NCBI GenBank assembly: GCA_046545575.1
Contig: JBKGZM010000019.1
Span: 1-32,520, forward strand
Source: JAGXOF01 sp046545575
Lineage (GTDB): Bacteria > Chloroflexota > Dehalococcoidia > SZUA-161 > SpSt-899
Reading direction: 5' to 3'
DNA: 32,520 nucleotides
Of this stretch, positions 23,721 through 31,409 are shown one piece after another. Every line of letters starts with the position of its first letter. Within the stretch, counting starts at the first letter, position 1. The position numbers and the translations under genes were made by a program. The notes beneath the pieces were generated by a model. The model made no database searches. It saw only the letters and a list, made by a program, of their open reading frames with translations, and was not told the DNA's origin.

Positions 23721-24455
23721 TTAAGCAACTCCCAGATCAGTCAGGACCTGTTTTACAAATTCTCGTCCGTTTGGTTTATACGCGGGAGGAACCCAGGGCA
23801 TTTCCTGCAATGTCTCCAACATGGAATGCAAAAGATCAAAGGGGATAGATATAAGTTGCAGCCCCTCTGGGAATAGGCCTCTGCGCTTGATTCCGTGGCC
23901 AAGGCCGGTAGTGATAAAATTTAACTCTCCGTGCAGATAGGGATAAATGTAAAGCCATGCGCATCCTATTGCACTTGAGAACTTACTTTGCCACATTTGC
24001 CCCGTTTTATAGCTCATTGCCCGAAGCATGATCTCCGTCTGGGGAGCGGTGGCAAGGAAAATCATGATGTCTGGCTCGAAAGGAAGTTTATCCAATGGGG
24101 AAAACGCAACATAGTTAACTACCTCTTTAGCTATTTTGGGAATATAGAGATAGAGCCTGCTCGCAGAGCGTGGTGCTTCAAAGATCTGTAAGCCTGCCCC
24201 GAATTCTCCGCTTATGAAAGGCCCTGGGGCATCTGCCTGTCCTAATACATACAATCCCGCTTCGCATGCGTGGTTTTCTGGATCGACGTAGAAGGCGTTT
24301 CCTTCCTGTGCTTTCTTGAGCATTTCGCAGAGAGCCAGGTTTTCACCCAGCCTCTCAACCATATCTGGTTTTCTGACCAGGAATTTAACCCCCACGGGTT
24401 GGACATCGAAGTTGAATTTATTCAGTATAGTTAGTTCCTTTTCGCTGAAAGCCAT
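23721..24455 (-). CDS. DUF169 family protein
   Basis: 244-residue DUF169 protein, a family without a settled function that occurs near C1, corrinoid and formate metabolism genes in anaerobes. Family features: PVGVKFL near 20-26, C43 in ALCEMLKKAQEGNAFYV, C64 in NHACEAGLYVLG, and LPFEPDIMIF near the middle. The two conserved cysteines could bind a metal or cluster. No signal peptide or membrane segment is visible, so it is probably cytoplasmic. It is the first gene of the methyl-transfer cassette, after the livK terminator, which suggests a part in methyl-transfer or corrinoid handling. The ATG at 24455 follows AGGAGAATAAA. Confidence 0.85.
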   Translation of the reverse strand: MAFSEKELTILNKFNFDVQPVGVKFLVRKPDMVERLGENLALCEMLKKAQEGNAFYVDPENHACEAGLYVLGQADAPGPFISGEFGAGLQIFEAPRSASRLYLYIPKIAKEVVNYVAFSPLDKLPFEPDIMIFLATAPQTEIMLRAMSYKTGQMWQSKFSSAIGCAWLYIYPYLHGELNFITTGLGHGIKRRGLFPEGLQLISIPFDLLHSMLETLQEMPWVPPAYKPNGREFVKQVLTDLGVA

Positions 24456-24608
24456 TTTATTCTCCTGATTCTGTGAAATTAGATTTACGTGTCTTGTTCT
24501 TTAGTAGTGCTTCTTTCTACCATTTAACCTTGTCCTTGAGAGAAGTCCCATGGGGCAGGTTTCGAGAGTGTAGAAAGTAAATCCATAAGTTGCTGCTAGG
24601 GCAAAAGG

Positions 24609-24641
24609 GGTTCTGGGGCCCTTCCCAAGGGCCCCAGAACC
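24609..24641 (-). terminator. Rho-independent terminator after livK
   Basis: A 15-bp perfect stem (24609-24623 with 24627-24641) with a three-base loop is followed on the minus strand by CCTTTTG. It starts 12 bases past the livK stop and separates the transporter unit from the methyl-transfer cassette. Confidence 0.85.
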
Positions 24642-24652
24642 GATATAGGCAG

Positions 24653-25957
24653 TTACTCCTTTGCGTATAGGTGTCGGACTGGGTAGTCACCCAGATGTAC
24701 GACTTCACCATTCTGTACCTGGTCAAGACGTACTTGATCACTGCCCTCGACGTCACCTTCACCAAAGGTCAACGGCGTAGCGCTCAGGTTGCCAGTCTCA
24801 AGGTTTTCGATCTGCCAGAAACCGTTCTCCAATACCTGCTTAGGATCGGTTAATTCTTCGTACGGTATCTCCTGCAGGGCAAGCCTTAGTGCCTCAACCT
24901 GGATCATTCCTTCGAGCAAACCGCCCACATACATGATGTGGGTAGCCTCACTACCATATTCCTCCATCAGGTCGTTTGCGAATTTGATTCCGGGCACATC
25001 GGTGTGGGTGAACGGCGGAAAACTACCAGCGACAACGGTCCCATCGCCCAGCTCTCCCATGGCCGGGGCAAACACAGCCAGATGAGAGGGTGAAGCAAAC
25101 CCAAAGGTTATCTCGTAGTCCTGATCGGGACCCATACCCAATCTCTTTGCTTCCTTTATCGTGGGCTGTGAACCCGGGTTAACCATGAAGCCAAAGGTCA
25201 GATCAACATTATTCTCCTTCAACCACATAAGCTGAGTCGTTGGTGGTGAGGTCGGTGCCAGAGGCACGTACTGCTCGCCGACCACTTCAAACCCTAACTC
25301 ATTTTCAAGGTATTCGGTTAGCTCGGGTGTAACAACGGATTTCCCGGAGGCATTGTCGGCGGTGAGATACGCAAACCTCGGTTTCCTGTCTTTGTCCCAA
25401 TCCTCCAGAAACCACTCGGCAACGGCGGCCGCATCATCGGTGTAGATAGGATAATAAGTGATGATAGTCTTTGGTGGTGTCAGGAGGTAGGGGCCGCTGG
25501 CCATGCTGGGCGCTCCCATGCCATCCTCTGCGAGCGGATCCAATAGCGCCTGGGCCTGTGGCGAACCAGATGCCCTGAACACCAGCATTCCCTTTTCCTT
25601 AAGCTCTTCGTAGATGGATAGAGCCTTGGCAGGTTTGAGTTCATCATCCCGGTAAAGTACCTCCAGGGTTATATCCTCGGGGAATTTTACATCTCGCCAG
25701 GGCGCTAGATTCTTTGTATCGTTTACATATTTCACATAGTTCTCGTAGGCAGCCAGAATCGCTGCTGAATCCTCGGCATATGCCCCTGTTAGCGACATGG
25801 TGCCGCCGATATACATCACCTTTTCCTCTGCTGGTTCCGTTTCCGTAGGCGCTCCTGTTTCCGTGGGTTCAGATTCTTGTGTGCATCCGACGAGTGCAAA
25901 TGACACTACCAGGATGACAGTCAGGAATCCTATCAACGCGGGTTTGAGTTTTAACAT
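24653..25957 (-). CDS. livK: ABC transporter substrate-binding lipoprotein, LivK/amide-urea family
   Basis: 434-residue periplasmic-binding-fold protein (type 1, branched-chain amino acid class). The N-terminus is a lipoprotein signal: positively charged MLKLK, a hydrophobic stretch, then lipobox ALVGC with C25 as the lipidated residue, followed by a Thr/Glu/Pro-rich tether. GGTMSLTGAYAEDS is the usual start of the binding fold. It would capture the solute outside the membrane and deliver it to LivHM. The ligand is unknown; this class also binds amides, aromatic acids and dicarboxylates. AAAGGAGGG precedes the ATG. It is the last gene of the transporter unit. Confidence 0.92.
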   Translation of the reverse strand: MLKLKPALIGFLTVILVVSFALVGCTQESEPTETGAPTETEPAEEKVMYIGGTMSLTGAYAEDSAAILAAYENYVKYVNDTKNLAPWRDVKFPEDITLEVLYRDDELKPAKALSIYEELKEKGMLVFRASGSPQAQALLDPLAEDGMGAPSMASGPYLLTPPKTIITYYPIYTDDAAAVAEWFLEDWDKDRKPRFAYLTADNASGKSVVTPELTEYLENELGFEVVGEQYVPLAPTSPPTTQLMWLKENNVDLTFGFMVNPGSQPTIKEAKRLGMGPDQDYEITFGFASPSHLAVFAPAMGELGDGTVVAGSFPPFTHTDVPGIKFANDLMEEYGSEATHIMYVGGLLEGMIQVEALRLALQEIPYEELTDPKQVLENGFWQIENLETGNLSATPLTFGEGDVEGSDQVRLDQVQNGEVVHLGDYPVRHLYAKE

Positions 25958-26014
25958 TTTCCCTCCTTTCCAGTTGTATTATTAAGTGATTCTCCTCTGT
26001 AAAGATGTGCTTTG

Positions 26015-26032
26015 TTACATATATCACCTCCC
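26015..26032 (-). promoter_or_regulatory. Start-stop mini-ORF with strong ribosome site in the livK leader
   Basis: On the minus strand GGGAGGTGA (26032-26024), nearly the full anti-Shine-Dalgarno complement, is followed by TAT and then ATGTAA (26020-26015). A ribosome could initiate and terminate at once, 57 bases before the real livK ATG. Start-stop elements can stall ribosomes and shape expression downstream. The LivM stop lies 13 bases upstream. Function is inferred. Confidence 0.4.
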
Positions 26033-26045
26033 TTTGCTATTAATT

Positions 26046-27089
26046 CTAATGTGAGAAAGGCCATAACCTGTAATATGACTTGATGATCTCCCATCGGTGG
26101 AACAGCCCTCTAGGCTCAAATATAAGGAAAATGATAATTATCAAACCCCTGCTGATGAGTGCAAGCGATGCCGCTGCCTGGGGGGCCACAACGGCAGCCA
26201 GGATCGGCCCAGCGGTTGTTACCAGTTCATCCAGAAGTTTGAGTGAGATTGCACCGAGGATAGCTCCGGCGGTGCTGCCCATGCCGCCTACAATGAGCAT
26301 GCCCAGATACCATACCGAGTCCATGAAAGGAAACTGATCAACGGAGGCGAATGCAAAGTAATGAACCATCAGTGCACCGGCAACACCGGCAAAAGCACAG
26401 CCGACAAAGAACGCCAGCAGCTTGTAGACCCAGAGATTAACACCCATAACCTCTGCTGCCAGGTCATTGTCCCTGATGGCGATAAAAGCTCTTCCTGCCC
26501 TTGTTCTGGTTATATTCATGGCTACCAATGTGGCCAGACATGCTATTATCATAACCAGATAGAAATAGCTGCTTTTAGACTCTATAACGAAACCACCTAT
26601 CTCAGGTCTGGGTACCGCCATGCCATCGGGGCCACCGGTTACACTGTAGAATTGAAGGATGAGCCAGATAATTATGAAGTGTGCGGCTATTGTGGCCATG
26701 ATCAGGTAGAAACCTTTGATCCTCAGTGATGGTGCTCCAAAGATTATGCCCGCTATGCCGGCAGCCAGTGCGGCGCATGGTAGCGCTGCCCAAAAGCTCC
26801 ATCCGAAGTTGGCGCAGAGAATGGCCGAGGTATAGGCCCCTACTGCCATAAACCCCACATGCCCCAGGGATATTTGCCCGCAATAGCCGGTGAGGATATT
26901 CAGCCCATGCACACTGATAATGGCAATCCCCATCATTATCAGGACTGACAGTATTCTGGAACTCAAAAACAGGGGGCATGTGAAAAGGAGGGCAAGGAGG
27001 ATAAAGAGCATCACCCACTGGGTCTTGGTCCGCACAAGTGCCATATCCTGTGCATAGCTTTCGTTAAATATTCCGGAAGGCAGACTCAT
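26046..27089 (-). CDS. livM: ABC transporter permease, LivM family
   Basis: 347-residue inner-membrane permease with about nine or ten hydrophobic segments. The family signature appears as LNILTGYCGQISLGHVGFMAVGAY, split here by the usual GQISLGH core, and GAPSLRIKGFYLIMATIA. The cytoplasmic EAA-like coupling segment AIRDNDLAAEVMGVN lies near the middle. It pairs with LivH. The ATG is three bases past the livH stop and follows AAAGGATTTGAACA, so the two are coupled. Confidence 0.95.
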   Translation of the reverse strand: MSLPSGIFNESYAQDMALVRTKTQWVMLFILLALLFTCPLFLSSRILSVLIMMGIAIISVHGLNILTGYCGQISLGHVGFMAVGAYTSAILCANFGWSFWAALPCAALAAGIAGIIFGAPSLRIKGFYLIMATIAAHFIIIWLILQFYSVTGGPDGMAVPRPEIGGFVIESKSSYFYLVMIIACLATLVAMNITRTRAGRAFIAIRDNDLAAEVMGVNLWVYKLLAFFVGCAFAGVAGALMVHYFAFASVDQFPFMDSVWYLGMLIVGGMGSTAGAILGAISLKLLDELVTTAGPILAAVVAPQAAASLALISRGLIIIIFLIFEPRGLFHRWEIIKSYYRLWPFSH

Positions 27090-27092
27090 TGT

Positions 27093-27983
27093 TCAAATCC
27101 TTTCTATCCTGGCTGAACCGAACAATCCATGCGGCTTGAAAATAAGTACAATTATCATGACAATAAACGGGAAGATACTGGCCAGTCCCCCTCCAAATGG
27201 TAAGAGCGGGTCCAGGTAGCCGGCAGCAACATTCTCCAGAACTCCCACTATTATTCCCGCAACAATTGCTCCTCCGACCGAATCAACTCCTCCCAGTAGC
27301 ACCACAGCGAATGATTTCAGGCCGATCTCGGATAACGCTGGCATAACACCGGATACACCGCCCAGAAGAATACCACTTACTAATCCCACAATACAGGCGA
27401 CTACCCATGAGAGCCCATACACCGTGGTGACCTTGATGCCCACGCTCTGCACTACCTGCTCATCTTCGGCTGTCGCTCGCATGGCCAGTCCGCTCTTGGT
27501 GTAGTGAAAGAAAAGCATGAAAGCAGCGACTATAACAATAGAGACGAGCACTGTAATTAGTGTTTCAGGAGGCACTGATAACCCGCCAAATTTCAGGGTT
27601 ATAGATGGTAATGATCCATGGTATGATCTGTATTGGCCTCCCCAAATCAGGGTTGCAATCCCTTCCAGTACAGTAGCCAGGGCTATGGTCATCATGATGA
27701 TAGGCAGTGCTGGCTGTCCCACCATGGGACGGAGAAGAAGGCGCTCTATTAACAGGCCCATTGCGATACCAGTTACTATTGCCAGAATTGCGGTTATCCA
27801 TATTGGCAGGCTGAACTGTACCAAAAAGACAAAGCCGAGATAACCACCTATCATTACAAAGTGCCCTTGAGCGATGTTAAATACCTGTGAACATTTAAGT
27901 ATTATGACAAAGCCTATGGCCACAAGAGCATATGCCATTCCAACTGCGAAACCTGTTATCACTAATTGTAAGAGGAAGTCCAT
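27093..27983 (-). CDS. livH: ABC transporter permease, LivH family
   Basis: 296-residue inner-membrane permease. The N-terminal GFAVGMAYALVAIGFVIILK and NIAQGHFVMIGGY are the LivH hallmark, and the coupling helix AMRATAEDEQVVQSVGIKV lies at about 168-186. GLKSFAVVLLGGVDSVGGAI is the conserved late membrane segment. It forms the channel with LivM. The ATG overlaps the upstream ligase stop by one base (TAATG) with GGAAGGAG before it, so translation is coupled to the ligase gene. Confidence 0.95.
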   Translation of the reverse strand: MDFLLQLVITGFAVGMAYALVAIGFVIILKCSQVFNIAQGHFVMIGGYLGFVFLVQFSLPIWITAILAIVTGIAMGLLIERLLLRPMVGQPALPIIMMTIALATVLEGIATLIWGGQYRSYHGSLPSITLKFGGLSVPPETLITVLVSIVIVAAFMLFFHYTKSGLAMRATAEDEQVVQSVGIKVTTVYGLSWVVACIVGLVSGILLGGVSGVMPALSEIGLKSFAVVLLGGVDSVGGAIVAGIIVGVLENVAAGYLDPLLPFGGGLASIFPFIVMIIVLIFKPHGLFGSARIERI

Positions 27984-29950
27984 TAATCAACTCCTTCCAC
28001 GGTTTCGATTTTTATAGTAAGGTGCATCTTTGCTGTTACCTCATCACTGTCTCCTTCCTGGACGCTTACAGATGCTTCGGTTTTATCACCGTAGATGGCC
28101 TCTATAAGTTGCTGGTATCGCTTTTCCAGGAAAAATCGCCTTAACTCCCTGGTTCTGGTTAATTCACCTTCATTGGGATTGAATTCCTTGTGGAGATTGA
28201 CGTACCTTTTTATCCTGATTGCTGGTGATAAGTCTCGGTTCACCCTTTCTATTTCATGTTTAATCAGATCATATACCTCTGGCTTCTGGGAGAGGTCGGA
28301 TAAGTTAGAGTAGTCCAATCTCATTTCTCCAGCCCATGTACCTACATTGTCATAGTCGATAACTATCACTGCCGCGACATAAGCCATGTCGGGGCTGGCC
28401 ATCACCCACGCATCTTTGATATAAGGGCTGAACCTTAGCCGACTCTCGACGAATTGGGGAGCAAGCTTGTCAGTGCCGTGAATATCAACGAGGTCCCTGA
28501 TTCTATCCACGAAGACAAGATGTTCATCCTCGTTAAAGAAACCACTGTCCCCACTATAGAACCACCCATCTTTGAGCGCTTTAGCGGTTTGTTCTGAATC
28601 ATTATAGTAGCCCAGGAAAATGCCTTGCTGCCGGCAGATGATTTCCCCCTCATCGCTTACTTGTATCTCTACGCTGTTGTGAACCGGGCCTACCGTCTCG
28701 AATCTGATGTCATCGGTTCTGGGCCCGGTTAGTGCTCCTCCCTCCGCTGAGCAGTATACGCTTTTGAGGGGAACGTTTAGAGCATGATAGAGCCTGAATG
28801 CATCCGGGCTAAGTATACTCCCGGTAGAATAGCATATTCTGGCATTGGATAGACCAAGGCTATCTCTAAAGGGCCTGAACAGGACCATATTAGCCAGGCC
28901 ATAGAGTATTCTCAGAGACAAGCCCGGCTTCTGTCTTGTGGATTTCAGATCGGCCATCTTATATCCGACTGGCAAAAGCCACCTGAAAGCGAGCCGTTTA
29001 AGGAAGTCAACTCCCTTCATTCTCTCCTGGATCAAAGCTGCTCTGGCTTCCCATAACCTGGCTCTATAGCATATTACCTCCGGTCCTATTTCCCTGGTGT
29101 CCGGGTGTAGAGTTTCAGGTTCTTCAGCTAAGTTCATGATGTTTGCTGATAGCAGGTGGCAACCGATTCCCAGCCATCTTTCGGGGACCCCGACCGGGGG
29201 AAGATATGGCACTACATTGTCGTCACTACGCCACTGATCGAGGTTCAGGTAATGTTTCGCATTGGCCATTGCAGTTTTGTAAGTGTGAATAGCTCCTTTT
29301 GGCCTGGCCTCTGTAGCTCCCGAGGTATATACTATAGCGCAAATGTCATCATCTTTACCATTCTCTACATTTTGTTCAAACAGCTCAGGGTGTTTCTTCT
29401 CATGTTCTCTCCCCAGATTTAACGTCTCCTCATATCCGATTAGAATAGGATCATCATAGTGGGCTAATCCTTTGTAATTCCAGTAGATGATCTTTTGCAG
29501 CAGCGGCAGTTTGTCTTTAATCTCCAGGAGCTTGTCAATCTGCTCCTGGTCCTGAGCCACAACAAATTTAAGTTCGGAATTTTCAGCGAGATATTGTATC
29601 TCAGATGGACTCGAATCTGCGTAAGCACCGACAGATATCCCGTGATTTACCTGAACAGATAGTTCAGCGTAGTACCTTTGTGGAGAGTTATCTCCGATAA
29701 TAAGAGTCCTATCCCCAACTTCGAAGCCAAGGGCTAGCAGTCCGAGGGACAGGTGTTTCACATTGAGGTAGTAGTCTGCCCACGTATAGCCCTGCCACCT
29801 GCCGTAGTACTTATGCCGGATGGCCAGGTGTTTATTGCCACACGTTTCATAATTGTATTTGAGCACTTTGGGCCATGTATTACCCTTTTCTGAATAAATT
29901 TGTCCTTCCACGGATGCAGAGTCCCTTCCGAGTTCTTCAGGCTTAGGCAA
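27983..29950 (-). CDS. Long-chain-type acyl-CoA ligase with divergent P-loop, inside the liv unit
   Basis: About 655 residues, of the FadD15-like group of adenylate-forming ligases. Family points: TWADYYLNVKHLSLGLLALG near the N-terminus, A5-like VYCSAEGGAL, WFYSGDSGFFNEDEHLVFVDR (A7/A8, split as WFYSGDSGF and VFVDRIRDL), GTDKLAPQFVES, and a C-terminal GELTRTRELRR. The ATP P-loop A3 reads YTSGATEARPKGA, one residue longer than TSGTTGxPKG and without the second Gly, which is unusual. The start is uncertain: TTG at 29950 has GAAGAGGTGGG upstream and overlaps the livF stop by eight bases; an ATG at 30043 would overlap livF by 101 bases. Lying between livF and livH, it probably traps the imported acid as a CoA ester. 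Confidence 0.82.
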   Translation of the reverse strand: MPKPEELGRDSASVEGQIYSEKGNTWPKVLKYNYETCGNKHLAIRHKYYGRWQGYTWADYYLNVKHLSLGLLALGFEVGDRTLIIGDNSPQRYYAELSVQVNHGISVGAYADSSPSEIQYLAENSELKFVVAQDQEQIDKLLEIKDKLPLLQKIIYWNYKGLAHYDDPILIGYEETLNLGREHEKKHPELFEQNVENGKDDDICAIVYTSGATEARPKGAIHTYKTAMANAKHYLNLDQWRSDDNVVPYLPPVGVPERWLGIGCHLLSANIMNLAEEPETLHPDTREIGPEVICYRARLWEARAALIQERMKGVDFLKRLAFRWLLPVGYKMADLKSTRQKPGLSLRILYGLANMVLFRPFRDSLGLSNARICYSTGSILSPDAFRLYHALNVPLKSVYCSAEGGALTGPRTDDIRFETVGPVHNSVEIQVSDEGEIICRQQGIFLGYYNDSEQTAKALKDGWFYSGDSGFFNEDEHLVFVDRIRDLVDIHGTDKLAPQFVESRLRFSPYIKDAWVMASPDMAYVAAVIVIDYDNVGTWAGEMRLDYSNLSDLSQKPEVYDLIKHEIERVNRDLSPAIRIKRYVNLHKEFNPNEGELTRTRELRRFFLEKRYQQLIEAIYGDKTEASVSVQEGDSDEVTAKMHLTIKIETVEGVD

Positions 29951-30740
29951 TGACCCACCTCTTCCTTCGTCGGTAGTGCTTAATTTCCTGGTAGCCCTTT
30001 TGGGCACCTGTAGTTGATAGCCCCATATAGAATCCCTGAACATCCCGATTATCTATTAGCTCGTTGGCTGAGCTACCCATGACCACCTTGCCATCCTCAA
30101 TAACATAACCATAATCGGCTATACCAAGGGCAGCCTTGGCATTTTGCTCTACAAGGAGTATTGATACCTTTTGTTCTTTATTAATTCTTTGAATGATTTC
30201 ATAGATTTCTTGCACCAGAAGGGGGGCAAGACCTAGCGATGGCTCATCCATGAGCATAAGTTTGGGACTGGCCATAAGTGCTCGTCCAATGACCACCATT
30301 TGCTGTTCGCCTCCAGAGAGATAGCCGCTCGTCCGATTGCGGAATTCTTTAATCCTCGGGAAGTAATCGAAGACCATGTCCAAATCTTTCTTGACCTCGC
30401 TGCGGTCTTTACGCAAGTAGGCTCCCACCAGCAAGTTCTCTTCAACGCTCAGGTGCTCAAGAATTCTACGTCCTTCCATAACCTGACTTATGCCCATCCC
30501 GGCGATGTTTTCGGGGGCATATCTGTCAATTCTCTTGCCATCTAACTCAATACTGCCATCGGTTATCTCTCCCTCTTCTGTCTTCAGTAGCCCCGTTATT
30601 GCCTTCAGGGTAGTAGTTTTCCCGGCACCGTTGGCTCCGAGCAGTGCTACAACTTTGCCGTCACCCACTTCGAGCGATACGCCGCGCAAGACCTGGATAA
30701 CGTTCATGTAGAAAACTTCGATGTTGTTTACCCTGAGCAT
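29943..30740 (-). CDS. livF: ABC transporter ATP-binding protein, LivF family
   Basis: 265-residue cytoplasmic ATPase. Walker A is GANGAGKTTT (34-43), the signature is YLSGGEQQMVVIGRAL, Walker B is LMLMDEPSLGLAP and the switch region is LLVEQNAKAAL. LivF pairs with LivG, which here is encoded on the other strand beyond the divergent promoters. The C-terminus has an extra basic tail, KHYRRRKRW, beyond the usual end. First gene of the minus-strand transporter unit; GAGG lies 10 bases before the ATG. Confidence 0.95.
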   Translation of the reverse strand: MLRVNNIEVFYMNVIQVLRGVSLEVGDGKVVALLGANGAGKTTTLKAITGLLKTEEGEITDGSIELDGKRIDRYAPENIAGMGISQVMEGRRILEHLSVEENLLVGAYLRKDRSEVKKDLDMVFDYFPRIKEFRNRTSGYLSGGEQQMVVIGRALMASPKLMLMDEPSLGLAPLLVQEIYEIIQRINKEQKVSILLVEQNAKAALGIADYGYVIEDGKVVMGSSANELIDNRDVQGFYMGLSTTGAQKGYQEIKHYRRRKRWVIA

Positions 30741-30879
30741 TTTATGTGGGCCTCATTCCTTCCTTTGTGTATCTCGTTCCTTCGATGTCTCTAGCACCGC
30801 TACCTTAAGTATCTTCCTTGCAGTTTGTTACCGCACACGTTCAGTTTGTGCGCCTATGCCTATATATGCGGTTATGCTC

Positions 30880-30908
30880 ATTATAGAGGTGAATGAGTTG
30901 CATGTCAA
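30880..30908 (-). promoter_or_regulatory. Perfect-consensus promoter of the livF unit
   Basis: On the minus strand TTGACA (30908-30903), a 17-base spacer and TATAAT (30885-30880) match the sigma-70 consensus at all 12 positions. Transcription should start near 30873, about 130 bases before the livF ATG. Such a strong promoter suggests high expression unless a repressor acts. Confidence 0.8.
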
Positions 30909-30983
30909 GCCGCAGTCTTTTCCATTTTCCAATACAAAATGGGCCTGGAGAGGGCATCGATTTCCAAAGGGAGGTAGTTTTAC

Positions 30984-31012
30984 TTGACAAAGACGAAACA
31001 GTGTTGTAAATT
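30984..31012 (+). promoter_or_regulatory. Promoter of the small-gene/livG unit
   Basis: TTGACA (30984-30989), a 17-base spacer and TAAATT (31007-31012) form a good sigma-70-type promoter. The start would lie near 31019, about 105 bases before the first gene. Confidence 0.65.
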
Positions 31013-31124
31013 CTCTCATATGAGTTGAAAATGTTTTACCTGTGCATGTGCCCTAAAGCAGAGGCATTGTGGATAATTTCTGTGCTCGATGGCAGGAGAT
31101 TGACTATAGGAGGATAATAGAACT

Positions 31125-31379
31125 GTGGAGGATTGGCAGGTAACAGCGATGACCCTCTACTGCGATGCGGTAGACGATTATGTTACTATAATGGTCTACC
31201 CTGATGGAACTACAAGATGCACGGGATATCAGAAGTATGGTGAGAATCCCGATAAGGAAGCGGTTAAGAGTCTTAGAAAGAAAAGCAAACAATTGGGCAG
31301 GCAGCTCCGTTGTGAGGGTCCTTTAGATTACAGGGTAACGGAATATAGGGACAACCTCTTTGCTGCAGAGCAGGCTTAG
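31125..31379 (+). CDS. Small hypothetical protein upstream of livG
   Basis: 84-residue soluble protein, not recognised. Visible: an N-terminal part rich in beta-type residues (VTAMTLYCDAVDDYVTIMVY), a YPDGTTRCTGYQKYG turn, a basic middle (KSLRKKSKQLGRQLR) and three cysteines. No signal or membrane segment. The GTG start at 31125 follows AGGAGG at 31109-31114 with an 11-base gap; an ATG at 31149 is the alternative. It lies 30 bases before livG in the same unit, so a link with the transporter or CoA-ester metabolism is possible, but no function is assigned. Confidence 0.65.
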   Translation: MEDWQVTAMTLYCDAVDDYVTIMVYPDGTTRCTGYQKYGENPDKEAVKSLRKKSKQLGRQLRCEGPLDYRVTEYRDNLFAAEQA

Positions 31380-31409
31380 TCTGGTTGAGAAGCGATTGGA
31401 GGGTAGTAG

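Larger units (their letters stand above)
30741..31124. other. Intergenic regulatory region between livF and the livG unit
   Basis: No gene is supported in these 384 bases. The region holds two divergent sigma-70-type promoters (listed separately). Between them lies a seven-base inverted repeat, CCATTTT (30922-30928) and AAAATGG (30936-30942), with a seven-base gap, a possible operator acting on both promoters. From 31013 to 31124 there is a leader for the plus-strand genes ending in AGGAGG. Confidence 0.5.

Noticed and set aside
24517..24765. Minus-strand frame across the livK terminator
   Set aside because: It runs through the strong terminator hairpin and overlaps livK in another frame; no start signal.
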